DNA of 64,000 nt from Marinobacterium stanieri (GTDB lineage Bacteria; Pseudomonadota; Gammaproteobacteria; Pseudomonadales; Balneatricaceae). Each line of letters opens with the position of its first letter. Position 1 is the stretch's first letter. The notes beneath the pieces were generated by a model. It had not been told where the DNA came from. It ran no database searches and was given only the letters and a program-made list of their open reading frames with translations. Position numbers and translations under genes: made by a program. The stretch lies in NCBI RefSeq assembly GCF_900155945.1, contig NZ_FTMN01000004.1, positions 62,001 to 126,000 of the forward strand. Reading direction: 5' to 3'. Shown piece by piece: positions 8,660-17,691 of the stretch.

Positions 8660-10651
8660 CTAGCCAACTTGCTGCACACGGTCTTCCAGTTCGGTCAGCT
8701 TGTCGACGATATCACCGGAGATAGCGGCTACTTCATCATAACAACGCTCAGCCGCGGCATGGTCGTTGGCATTCTGGAACTGAATGGCCTCGCGCACCTT
8801 GGCATGCAAGCGTTCATGTGGCGCCTCAATCGCACGAAACTCGTTCATTTGACCGTACTTTTCCTTGCCTTCGCTGTAGTACCACTTGCCGAATTTGCAG
8901 TCCATGTGGGAGACCGCTTCGCTCTCTTTCAGCGTCGCCTTGCCATCCAGATAGCTGCGCAGACGGGTTTTCCAGGACAGGTGAGCTGACTTGGCCGCGC
9001 TCAGATCCACCCCCTGTACATTGGTTTCAAAGCGGTTCACCTCCTCCATCAGCGCATCCACATGATGATTGATGCTGTGTGTCACATGAACGCTCTGCTG
9101 CGAAAAGATGGATGTTCTGCGCGCCTGATCCGCAATGCCAGTGATATGGCGATCCATATCCTGGGCCACCTGGCTCTGCTCTTCTGCAGCCGTTGCGATC
9201 TGGGTGTTCATATCGTTGATCACGGACACCGCATCGACGATACGCAGAATCACACTACGTGCTTCTTCAGCGTTGGCCACACTCTCTTCGGCCATCTTCT
9301 GACTGGTCTCGATGGAGTGCACCGCTGAAGAGGAATGCTGCTGCAGGCGCTCAACAATACGGGCAATATTGCTGGTGGACTCCTGAGTACGCTGCGCCAG
9401 GGTACGAACCTCATCCGCCACCACCGCAAAGCCACGCCCCTGCTCGCCCGCACGCGCCGCTTCAATAGCCGCATTCAGGGCCAGCAGGTTGGTCTGCTCG
9501 GCGATGCCAGTGATGACGTCCAGGATCTGGCTGACTTCCTCGCTGCCCTGGGCCAGTTCGTGAATAACCTGACCGGACTGGCGCACCTGATCCGCCACAC
9601 TGCCGATCTGGTCACTGACCGTCGCCACCAGCTGCTGTCCACCTTTCGCCGATTCATTGGCGGCTTCGGCAGACGTGGCCGCATTGGCGGCACTATGTGC
9701 CACTTCCTGCACGGTGGAGGCCATTTCTGTAATGGCGGCTGCAACCTGCTCGACCTGCGCCTGCTGATCGCTGACGCCACGGTCTGTATCCCCCAGCGCC
9801 GAGTTAATCTGGCTGACGCCCGTACTGATGCGGCCAGAGGTCTGACCTACCTTGTGCAGCAGTTCACCAATTTCGAGAATGATGCCGTTGTAAGCGCTGT
9901 AGTTCTGGCCCACCTCGTTATTGGGGTTATCCACCTCAATAGGCACCGAAAAGTTGCCTTCCGCCAGTACTCTGAGATGGTCACGCAGGTTTTTGATTTG
10001 ACGGAACATCACGGTCAAACCAAACATGCGGCCCATCACAATCAGGATCAGCACCACCGCAGTCACGGCAAGAGCCAGGTTCTGCAACAGTGCCTGCTCG
10101 GCAATGGAGCGCTGCTCCATCATGCCCACGGCCTTGTTCATTTCGGTTAACACCGAGAGGGACTGTTTCTGCAGGCGCCCCAGGGCTTCCGTATTGCCAT
10201 CGGAGCCGCTCACCAGCTGCTCCACAGTGGCACGGTAGTCACGCCACAACGTGCCCACATGTTCAAGCTGCTTGCGAATGTCGACCTCTGACGCCGCCTT
10301 GATCCCCAGACCGGCATTGCCGTTCAACAGCGCCCTATGGGCCGTTTCAAAGCTGCGAATGGTCGCCTGGGCCAGACCTGTATCCACTGCACCCTGCTGA
10401 ATCAACAAGGTCTCTTTGGCCAGTCGTTGACTCAGCATGCGCTGTTTACCCGCCACATTGATGGCGGTGGCATCGTCGCTACCGGTCATCCACACCGATA
10501 CACCAATCAGGGCTGTCAGTACGAAAATCAGGATGTAGGAAAACATGAACTGCGCATCAAGGGTGCGCATACCGATCATTTCGAGGCTTTTTTCCAGTGC
10601 CTTGCCGATGCGAAAGCGGATTGATCTCTTATCCGGAGTGTACTTGAACAT
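8660..10651 (-). CDS. methyl-accepting chemotaxis protein with PilJ-type sensor and C-terminal CZB domain
   Basis: 663-aa transmembrane chemoreceptor. A TM helix at about residues 35-55 is followed by a PilJ-like (type IV pilus MCP) four-helix sensor containing [18 protein letters not shown] second TM lies at about 190-210, then HAMP and the signalling coiled coil, whose tip [20 protein letters not shown] lies near residue 400. The C-terminal about 120 residues form a chemoreceptor zinc-binding (CZB) domain. Its 3His/1Cys ligands are visible as H in [16 protein letters not shown] and [11 protein letters not shown] domains sense zinc or oxidants such as HOCl (family knowledge). The promoter is in the 229-bp gap shared with the divergent MCP gene. 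Ligand unknown. Confidence 0.93.
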   Translation of the reverse strand: MFKYTPDKRSIRFRIGKALEKSLEMIGMRTLDAQFMFSYILIFVLTALIGVSVWMTGSDDATAINVAGKQRMLSQRLAKETLLIQQGAVDTGLAQATIRSFETAHRALLNGNAGLGIKAASEVDIRKQLEHVGTLWRDYRATVEQLVSGSDGNTEALGRLQKQSLSVLTEMNKAVGMMEQRSIAEQALLQNLALAVTAVVLILIVMGRMFGLTVMFRQIKNLRDHLRVLAEGNFSVPIEVDNPNNEVGQNYSAYNGIILEIGELLHKVGQTSGRISTGVSQINSALGDTDRGVSDQQAQVEQVAAAITEMASTVQEVAHSAANAATSAEAANESAKGGQQLVATVSDQIGSVADQVRQSGQVIHELAQGSEEVSQILDVITGIAEQTNLLALNAAIEAARAGEQGRGFAVVADEVRTLAQRTQESTSNIARIVERLQQHSSSAVHSIETSQKMAEESVANAEEARSVILRIVDAVSVINDMNTQIATAAEEQSQVAQDMDRHITGIADQARRTSIFSQQSVHVTHSINHHVDALMEEVNRFETNVQGVDLSAAKSAHLSWKTRLRSYLDGKATLKESEAVSHMDCKFGKWYYSEGKEKYGQMNEFRAIEAPHERLHAKVREAIQFQNANDHAAAERCYDEVAAISGDIVDKLTELEDRVQQVG

Positions 10652-10880
10652 CAGACCCGTCCCAGGTTAATTAAGTAACAGCTTAATCACGAAGAATAAT
10701 CGCCATGTACAGCGATGACCAGCGTAAAACCGGCCTCGATGGGGAAAAATGCGTGATCATTGATCCACCCCATAAGTGATAGAAGCTTGCGACAGTCTTT
10801 TAGCTATTTACACCACCGGCGTAAGCAAATACCCTTAATCCAAAAGAACACCCTTTAATAACAATAACTGCAGGGTTGCC

Positions 10881-12860
10881 ATGAAGCTGTATATTACCCA
10901 GCGAATCATGCTCGGATTCGCGCTCCTCGTGTTATTCATCATTCTGGTGGGTGCCGCCGGCCTGTATGCCAGCCGCACGCTTGGCGATGGACTCAGTCTG
11001 GTCACGGACCGGGTTTTGCCGCTCACCGAAAACAGCTACGAGCAAACCGAAGCACTGAAAACCGCTACGACCAATCTATATGGCACCCTGGCACAACGTG
11101 AGCAATCGTCTTTCGAGGCTTACCGCGCGGATTATCAGGACAGCTACAAAGTGCTGACCCAAAAGCTGGACAGCTTCGCAGCGCAGCTGCAATCACAGGG
11201 TGAAGAGCAAACTCTGCTGAAACAGATGCAGCAGCAGGCGGTTGAGCTGGATCAGCTGGCATCCACCCTGTTTAAGTTGCATGAAGAAGAGCGTCAGCTG
11301 AGCCAGCAGGTATCGCAGCAGTCCATCCAGTTCTTCACCCAGAACGATGCGCTTACCAGCTGGGCACGCAACTACCTATCGTCTTCAGAAAACAGTGACG
11401 GTATTCAGCGCATCCGCCAGGTTACACGCACGGCCAACAGCTACCGTTTCATGTTGTTTAACTTCCAGCGTCATGGTGAGCTGGAACGTCTGAACGCCGA
11501 TGCCGCCAGCAATCAGGGCAGCCTGCCTGAAGTACTGGAAAAGTTTGCCCAGGTTTCGCCCCGTGCCAAACAGATTGCGCCTCTGGCAGAACGCCTGGAA
11601 TCCATGCTCTTTGGCGATGAGGGTGTGATTGCCCTGCACAACCGCGTTTTCGACAGCCGCGCCCAATTGAGCGAAACACTTCAGGCGCTTTCAACCCTGG
11701 TAGATGAATTTACCCTGGCCTCTCAAGCACTGGTTTCCCAGGCAAAAACCAGCGCCAACGAAGCACGGGACAAGGGTCAGCAAACCCAGTCATTCAGTAA
11801 CCTGATCATATTGGTGGTCACCGGCTCCGCCATCTTGCTGGCTTCGATTATCGCCCTGCTGACCATTCAGGCCCTGCGCAAGCCGTTGAGCGCCATTCGT
11901 CAGCAGCTCTCGGCGCTGCGTGACGGGGACCTCCGCGTCAGCTTTGACGATCAGCGCAAGGATGAATTTGGTGAGCTGGCCCAGTCACTCAACGATGTGG
12001 TGGCCGGACTGAGAGAAATGGTGACCACGATTACACGTGGCTCCGAGCACCTGGCCAGTGTTGCCAGCCAGAGCTCTGCCGTCAGCGAGCAGACTACTCA
12101 GGCCATGTCACACCAGAGCGACCAGCTGCAACTGACTGCTTCGGCAGCCACCGAAATTTCCAGCAGCGTGGCGGAAGTGGCCAGCCACAGCCAAACCACC
12201 CTCAGTGCCGTACACGAGTGTGAGGGCCTGAGTCACAGTCTGACCGATAACCTGCAAGCTACTTTGACCAGCATTAACACCCAGGCCGAAGGTATCCAGC
12301 AGGCCGTCAGTGTGAGTGATCAGCTGGCGAGCTACAGCACTGAAATCGACAGCATCCTGTCCACCATCCGTGATATCGCCGAACAAACCAATTTGCTGGC
12401 TCTCAACGCTGCGATCGAAGCAGCGCGTGCCGGTGAACACGGCCGCGGCTTTGCCGTGGTTGCAGATGAAGTGCGCGAACTGGCAAGCCGTACGCAAAAC
12501 TCCACAGGCCAAATCCAGTCCATGGTGGAGAACATGCAAACCAGCATTTCGCGTGTGGTAACAGTGATGAAGTCCAGCTATGGCCAGACGCAGCAATGTG
12601 TAGAGCACGCCAACACATCGCAGCAATCGCTGGAATCACTGAACGGCGCCATTGCCCATATCGGCAGCCTGAGTACCCAAATCACCGAAGCGGCCCGACA
12701 GCAGACCGACGCAGTGGAAGAAGTCAGCCAGACTCTGAACGGGCTGAACGATACCGCTCAGGAAACCACCGAAGGGGCTCGCCAGGCGTCCAGCAGCAGC
12801 CGCGAACTGCTGGAATATGCACGCGAACAGCAGGCCTTGCTGCAGCGCTTCTCACTCTAA
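10881..12860 (+). CDS. methyl-accepting chemotaxis protein with large helical periplasmic sensor
   Basis: 659 aa. The first TM is at residues about 9-30. A long all-helical periplasmic region (about 30-305, rich in Q, E and L) suggests a helical-bimodular (HBM)-type sensor. A second TM lies at about 308-330, then HAMP ([21 protein letters not shown]) and a signalling domain with the conserved tip [22 protein letters not shown]. No CZB or PAS domain and no C-terminal CheR pentapeptide are present. It is divergent from the CZB receptor gene. It ends 11 bp before the convergent HlyD-adaptor gene, leaving no room for separate terminators. Ligand cannot be assigned; HBM domains often bind organic acids. 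Confidence 0.9.
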   Translation: MKLYITQRIMLGFALLVLFIILVGAAGLYASRTLGDGLSLVTDRVLPLTENSYEQTEALKTATTNLYGTLAQREQSSFEAYRADYQDSYKVLTQKLDSFAAQLQSQGEEQTLLKQMQQQAVELDQLASTLFKLHEEERQLSQQVSQQSIQFFTQNDALTSWARNYLSSSENSDGIQRIRQVTRTANSYRFMLFNFQRHGELERLNADAASNQGSLPEVLEKFAQVSPRAKQIAPLAERLESMLFGDEGVIALHNRVFDSRAQLSETLQALSTLVDEFTLASQALVSQAKTSANEARDKGQQTQSFSNLIILVVTGSAILLASIIALLTIQALRKPLSAIRQQLSALRDGDLRVSFDDQRKDEFGELAQSLNDVVAGLREMVTTITRGSEHLASVASQSSAVSEQTTQAMSHQSDQLQLTASAATEISSSVAEVASHSQTTLSAVHECEGLSHSLTDNLQATLTSINTQAEGIQQAVSVSDQLASYSTEIDSILSTIRDIAEQTNLLALNAAIEAARAGEHGRGFAVVADEVRELASRTQNSTGQIQSMVENMQTSISRVVTVMKSSYGQTQQCVEHANTSQQSLESLNGAIAHIGSLSTQITEAARQQTDAVEEVSQTLNGLNDTAQETTEGARQASSSSRELLEYAREQQALLQRFSL

Positions 12861-12871
12861 TCCCATTCTGC

Positions 12872-13699
12872 TCAGTGGGCTGCCAGAGCAGCCCCTTGCG
12901 CAGATTCAAAACGCACCCGACAACCGATACCTGCCAGTGTCAGCTGATCCGGGTTCTCCAACCGAATACTGACCCCAAGAGTGCCACTGGCGGCATCCAC
13001 CACGCGGTCGACCACATGCACCACGGCCGCATACTCTCCCCCTACCGGAGGCGATGGATAGATTGTCACGCTGCTGCCTTTGTGAACCTTACCGATCATG
13101 GAGAGTGGCAGATAAGCCTCAACCCGTAGCGGATTGATTTGCGCCAGCGCCACCACCTTTTCGCCTTCAGTGACATACTCACCCGGCACCAGTGTCCGAT
13201 CGACCACCAGGCCATCAATGGGGCTACGAATTTCCCGCTGACGCACCAGGGCTTCGGCCCTTCCCAACTCCAGCTGCTGCAACTGGTGCTGCACCTCGGC
13301 ATCCTGTGTTTGCAGCCGTGCCAAACGGGTCGTGATGCGGGCCTCATCCACCTCCTGGTCCGAAATCATCTGCTTGCCATGCAGCTCCTGCTTGCGGCCC
13401 AGTGAGACGGCCTCATAACGCGCACGGGCACGTCCAATTTCAATCGGCAGGCGATTTTCAGCCCTGGCTTTGGCCAGCGCCAGTGTCGCTTCCTGAACAT
13501 CGGTCACCAGCCTTGCAACCAGTTGCCCCTTGGTGACCTGATCCCCCCTCTCAACCTCAACCTCTTGTAAAATGCCCTGGGTTTCAGCCCCCAGACGCAC
13601 TTCCACCCAGGGCTCGATCAGGCACTCGAAACTCGGCTCCTGTGCCATTAACGACATGGAGCCCGTCAGCACCAACACCGTTGTGACTGTTCTCAGCAT
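12872..13699 (-). CDS. periplasmic HlyD/RND-type membrane-fusion adaptor
   Basis: 275 aa with an N-terminal signal sequence (MLRTVTTVLVLTGSMSLMA). Next come the first half of a lipoyl/biotinyl-like domain (ETQGILQEVEVERGDQVTKGQLVARL), a helical hairpin rich in A, R and Q, the second lipoyl half (EIRSPIDGLVVDRTLVPGEYVTEGEKV) and a beta-barrel domain. This is the architecture of a membrane-fusion protein linking an inner-membrane complex to the outer membrane. AGGAG lies seven bases before ATG. Last gene of a five-gene operon, only 10 bp after the SecA-like gene. No RND pump or ABC exporter is adjacent, so its partner is inferred to be the M50-HlyD and GAF-HlyD proteins. Confidence 0.88.
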   Translation of the reverse strand: MLRTVTTVLVLTGSMSLMAQEPSFECLIEPWVEVRLGAETQGILQEVEVERGDQVTKGQLVARLVTDVQEATLALAKARAENRLPIEIGRARARYEAVSLGRKQELHGKQMISDQEVDEARITTRLARLQTQDAEVQHQLQQLELGRAEALVRQREIRSPIDGLVVDRTLVPGEYVTEGEKVVALAQINPLRVEAYLPLSMIGKVHKGSSVTIYPSPPVGGEYAAVVHVVDRVVDAASGTLGVSIRLENPDQLTLAGIGCRVRFESAQGAALAAH

Positions 13700-13709
13700 G
13701 ACTCAGCTC

Positions 13710-15518
13710 CTATTCCTCGTTGCCGGTAAAGCTCAACAAGTGACGATAGTGTTCATCTGCGGCCATCATGGAGTGCCTTAATGCACGCTGCTCTTTTGCT
13801 TCACGACGAAAGGCAGACTGCAGCAGACGAAGCGACCACCCACTGACGGCCTTATGCCCCGACCGCGGATTCATCAGGCTTTTTTCCAGCGGTGACAGCA
13901 ATGACATGGGGCGTGCATCCCAGGCCGCTACCCAGTAGCCGTCCTGAACAAACAGGGGCTGGAAGCTATAAACGGGCCAATCAGCCAAAACGCCCTGTTT
14001 GAGCTTGTCGAGGCAATCGTGACTGGCACTCAGCACCCCGATACCCGATGCCGGGGTGGCCGTGCTTGTTTCATTCATTTCATCGAAGGCCAAACCTGAC
14101 TCATCCAGCGCAGCCAACACTGGCAGTGCCTCATCGGCCGTGCGACCGGCATAGATCACCACGCCCGATCTCTGCGCTTGCTGCTTCACCTGTTCCAGCA
14201 GATAGGTAATCGCCTCGGCAGAGGTATCACAAATCACTGAGGGCAGGGGTAGATCAGTTTTGGTGCCAGCCTTAACCCTGAGGTGATAGTGCTCCTGAAT
14301 TTCAGCAGCAATATCGTCTGCCCGGTCAACCAGTGCATAGAGGTGGCGATAGCGCTGCAGGAAGCGCCTGTAATTCAGGCGTCCCGACAGAGACAGATTT
14401 TGTCCGGGTCGATATCCTTCCCGAACGGCCAGATAGGCTTTTAAAGCAGCGTGTTCTCCTCCGGGAAACAGTCCTTCTCGCAATATCAGCTGCCCGTCCT
14501 GAAACTGATAATCCTGCTCTGGCTGCAGACATTTGAATGCCGTAAGTGCCAGCACAACCTGCTGTTCCAAACCGATCTGCTGACGCAGGCCCTGAGGCAG
14601 GGTTTCGCTCAATAACAACAGGCGCTGCCGCCCTTCGGCTGTCAGCTCTACAGCCCCATTTTCCAGAGTGTAGTCCCGCGAATCGGCCAGCTGCCCAGCA
14701 ATACCTGCCAGTGCATAGGTGAGCATCTCCTCTTCATTCAGCTCCATTCGATCACTGGCGACAACCGAGGTCATTGCCGACTCACACAACAGGCTACGGC
14801 CATCCACCAAAATGGCATGATTCAAGCCGGGTAGAATCAGTGACCGACTGATGCCCGAATGAGTGAGACAACGCTTGATGCGCCGGGTTTGCTCACCTTC
14901 GTATGCATCACTGAGACGACGATCACGAAGATAATCCAGCATGAGCTCACTGATCGATACATGTGTGATCCCGTCGGCATACAGAGCAGTGCGTTGGCTC
15001 GCGCTCATTCGCGGCTGGATCAACCCCGCCTGCACCTCCAGCTGACGATAGAATGACTCTGCCACTAACCAGGTTTCCTGAGCTCCGGCCTGAGTTGCAT
15101 GCACCACCTGAACAGGCGTTCCAGAGAGTGTGAGCGCTGCAGCAGCCATGGTCGCCACCCGCCAACGGCTTTCTACACCTGGCCAGGCCAGACATTCTCC
15201 ATTCAGCAGCTGCTCTGCCAGCGCCAGTTCAGGCGTGGTTACAGAGCTATCAGGGTCCAGCTGATTCAGTGCTGGCGAAAGCAGCTGCAATGCCAATTGC
15301 GCCCGCTGCCGGGGCGTATCGGCCTGCTCAAGTAACAGAGTTTGAAGCCCTTTTTGATCCGCGGATGCCTTGAGATGCTTTAAAACCGAAGCGTCAGCCC
15401 TATCGTTTGCGAGCTGCTTACTCCGTCCCTGCCAAAACGCTCCCAGCCTTTCCAACAGAGGGGAGTGAGGCTCAAATGCATGTCGCTCGGGATACAGAAT
15501 GGCACTGCGCACCTTCAT
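13710..15518 (-). CDS. degenerate SecA-like protein (pseudo-ATPase)
   Basis: 602 aa, aligned by eye with SecA over nearly its whole length. Residues 103-145 (LLNGECLAW...LSGTPVQVVHATQ) match the SecA segment spanning Walker A to HVVTVNDYLA, but GEGKT is replaced by ESRWR. ISELMLDYLRDR (189-200) matches NEFGFDYLRDN. HAILVDGRSLLCESAMTSVV (234-253) matches the DEVDSILIDEARTPLII region, with the catalytic Glu lost. YTLENGAVELTAEGRQRL, DYQFQDGQLILREG and a C-terminal scaffold helix (SLRLLQSAFRREAKEQR) also fit. It is therefore probably a non-hydrolysing SecA relative acting as a chaperone or docking factor. ATG at 15518 is preferred over an in-frame GTG at 15521; its ribosome site overlaps the upstream stop. 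Confidence 0.72.
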   Translation of the reverse strand: MKVRSAILYPERHAFEPHSPLLERLGAFWQGRSKQLANDRADASVLKHLKASADQKGLQTLLLEQADTPRQRAQLALQLLSPALNQLDPDSSVTTPELALAEQLLNGECLAWPGVESRWRVATMAAAALTLSGTPVQVVHATQAGAQETWLVAESFYRQLEVQAGLIQPRMSASQRTALYADGITHVSISELMLDYLRDRRLSDAYEGEQTRRIKRCLTHSGISRSLILPGLNHAILVDGRSLLCESAMTSVVASDRMELNEEEMLTYALAGIAGQLADSRDYTLENGAVELTAEGRQRLLLLSETLPQGLRQQIGLEQQVVLALTAFKCLQPEQDYQFQDGQLILREGLFPGGEHAALKAYLAVREGYRPGQNLSLSGRLNYRRFLQRYRHLYALVDRADDIAAEIQEHYHLRVKAGTKTDLPLPSVICDTSAEAITYLLEQVKQQAQRSGVVIYAGRTADEALPVLAALDESGLAFDEMNETSTATPASGIGVLSASHDCLDKLKQGVLADWPVYSFQPLFVQDGYWVAAWDARPMSLLSPLEKSLMNPRSGHKAVSGWSLRLLQSAFRREAKEQRALRHSMMAADEHYRHLLSFTGNEE

Positions 15519-15526
15519 CACTCACC

Positions 15527-17674
15527 TCACAACTGGAACCGTGACAAAAACAGCTGACGGGCACGCCGCAGCAACTGGTAGCCCACCGGCTCATACCCCA
15601 GAAGAAACTTCACATGTACACGCTGTCCCACTTTGGGCCTGTCAGGCATTTGCTCGAAAGCCAGCTCGACATGAAACAGGGTGTTCATGGCGCGGGCATC
15701 CCCCTCGGTGGCATCCGGCCTCAATACCACTTGTCCCCCACCCTGAGTGGACAACACCGGTGATGGCAGCTGGTCCGTTGCAGCGGGGGTCTGACGCACC
15801 ATACGCGCACCGTACTCCTGCTGCAGGTTATCCGAGATCAAAACGCGTACGCCCTGCAGCCGGTCCCGCAATAGCCCGGCATCTCCCTGCTCGACCAGCG
15901 TGCGGATACGCACACTCTGCTCGGAAACAACAAAACCCAGTACCTCCCCCTTGTGGATGAAGCTACCGGGCATATCCCGGGTATTGCCCACCAACAAGGT
16001 TCCGCTTTTCTGGCCATAGAGGGACAGGGTCTCCCACCTGCGTCTCAGATCATCAATTCGGGTCTGGTTGTGGCGCAGTTCAATGGCTGTCAACTGTGAG
16101 CGAACACGGTCATGGGCACGGTCTGCAGCATAGCGAGCCAGCAATGCTTTTTGCCGGGCCAGTGCCGCCATCAGCTCCATTTCCAGTTGCTGATTGGAGA
16201 GTTGCAACACCAGCTGACCTTGAGTGACGAAGCTGCCGGAGGGATGAGGTACGGCCTGAACAAAACCGCTTTCGGAAGTGGTAACCTCGGCATCTTCCGA
16301 TACCCATACCACCCCGTCCGCGTAAGTCGTTAGCGGGAAGGGCAGCATGAAAATGCCGGCTGCAATGACAGTAAACGCCAGGCCGGCTCCAAGGTAAGCA
16401 CGCGCCCCCCGTCGATGCATTCTGGAGCTGGTCAGCAGGAACCAGAACAGTTTGGTAAGCGGGACAACAACCATCATGGTCACCGCCAGCAATGCCAACA
16501 GGACACCGATGATAAAAAACTTGCCCGCCACAAAGAGCGCGATCAGGCTCACGACCACGGCGCGGTAGCAAAAAGACGCCACGGAAAAAAAGCAGAACCA
16601 GGCCGCTTCCCCTTTCGCAATCGCGGGTGAAACAGCATCCTCCAGCCCCAGCAAATACCGCTGGCACAGATACTGAAAATGCTTGTTGGCTCGGGTGCCC
16701 AGGTTCGGAATGTCGATGACGTCGGCAAGGATGTAGTAGCCATCGAATCGCAACAGTGGATTAAGGTTAAACAGCAAGGTGGTCACGCTGCCGATCAGGG
16801 CGATATTGAACAGAATGCTGCGCAGCATTCCCGGCTCCATCAATGACCAGCCGATCACGGCCAGTGCCGCCATAAACATTTCCACATACATCCCCGCCGC
16901 CGACACCCAGGCACGTTGCCAACGGCTTCTGAAAACCGAGGCGGCGGATGCATCCACATAGGGAATGGGCATGAATACCAGAAACATCACCCCCATCTCG
17001 TGCACTTCCCCACCCCAGCGTGATACGGCATAAGCATGCCCAAACTCATGCACCAGCTTCAGTAAGGGAAAGGCAATCAGGATGATCAGGATGTTGTCCG
17101 CCGCCAGCACCCGATCAGTAAGGTTGTCGGTAAGTGCATCAAACTCGGCAACCACTACCCAGCCGCCCGCCAGCAATACTGCAAGCCAGATCAACGCACC
17201 GGGCAGGGAAAACAGCAAACGCCCCAGCGGACGTGTTTTCTGCAGGAACCGCTCAGGGTCAAGCAGGGGAATACGCAGCGCCAACGGGGAAAGGTATTGC
17301 TGCAAGCGTTTGCGCTTGCGGGTCTTGTTGGCACGTGTGAATACTTCTTCCGGATCAGGCAGCTGGTAGCCATCCAGCAGATCCGAAGAGTGCAACTGTG
17401 ACAACAGACGGATGATGTCTTCCTGCTCTGGCGCCTCCTCTCCCAGCACACGGCGGGAGTGCAACCAGGCGTCTTCAACACTGCGCCTGCCATCCAGCAG
17501 TCCCAGAAATTGATAGGCTTGCGGGGTAAAACGGAAATTGCGTCCGGAAGCGGTGTCCTGCAGCACATACCAGATAAGCCCTCGTTGCTTCTGGCGATGC
17601 AGATGTGCATGAGGTCTAAGCCGTGGCCTAAGGCTGGCAACACGATACCAATAGGGGTTCTGCTGCTCGGCCAT
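15527..17674 (-). CDS. PqqD-like / M50 site-2-protease-like / HlyD fusion membrane protein
   Basis: 715 aa with three parts. Residues about 30-105 resemble PqqD/peptide-chaperone domains (FRFTPQAYQFLGLLDGRRSV). Residues about 150-445 are a polytopic M50 region with HEFGH at 209-213, on a membrane segment, and the second motif NPLLRFDGYY at 305-314, which together supply the zinc ligands of site-2 proteases. Residues about 450-715 are a HlyD/lipoyl adaptor arm with a coiled-coil stretch. The protein is predicted to sit in the inner membrane with the adaptor in the periplasm. Start: GGGGGT five bases before ATG. It overlaps nothing and is 17 bp and 5 bp from its neighbours. The function is inferred: maturation or transfer of the giant LEPR-XLL protein. 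Confidence 0.85.
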   Translation of the reverse strand: MAEQQNPYWYRVASLRPRLRPHAHLHRQKQRGLIWYVLQDTASGRNFRFTPQAYQFLGLLDGRRSVEDAWLHSRRVLGEEAPEQEDIIRLLSQLHSSDLLDGYQLPDPEEVFTRANKTRKRKRLQQYLSPLALRIPLLDPERFLQKTRPLGRLLFSLPGALIWLAVLLAGGWVVVAEFDALTDNLTDRVLAADNILIILIAFPLLKLVHEFGHAYAVSRWGGEVHEMGVMFLVFMPIPYVDASAASVFRSRWQRAWVSAAGMYVEMFMAALAVIGWSLMEPGMLRSILFNIALIGSVTTLLFNLNPLLRFDGYYILADVIDIPNLGTRANKHFQYLCQRYLLGLEDAVSPAIAKGEAAWFCFFSVASFCYRAVVVSLIALFVAGKFFIIGVLLALLAVTMMVVVPLTKLFWFLLTSSRMHRRGARAYLGAGLAFTVIAAGIFMLPFPLTTYADGVVWVSEDAEVTTSESGFVQAVPHPSGSFVTQGQLVLQLSNQQLEMELMAALARQKALLARYAADRAHDRVRSQLTAIELRHNQTRIDDLRRRWETLSLYGQKSGTLLVGNTRDMPGSFIHKGEVLGFVVSEQSVRIRTLVEQGDAGLLRDRLQGVRVLISDNLQQEYGARMVRQTPAATDQLPSPVLSTQGGGQVVLRPDATEGDARAMNTLFHVELAFEQMPDRPKVGQRVHVKFLLGYEPVGYQLLRRARQLFLSRFQL

Positions 17675-17691
17675 GGTTCACCCCCATTTGC

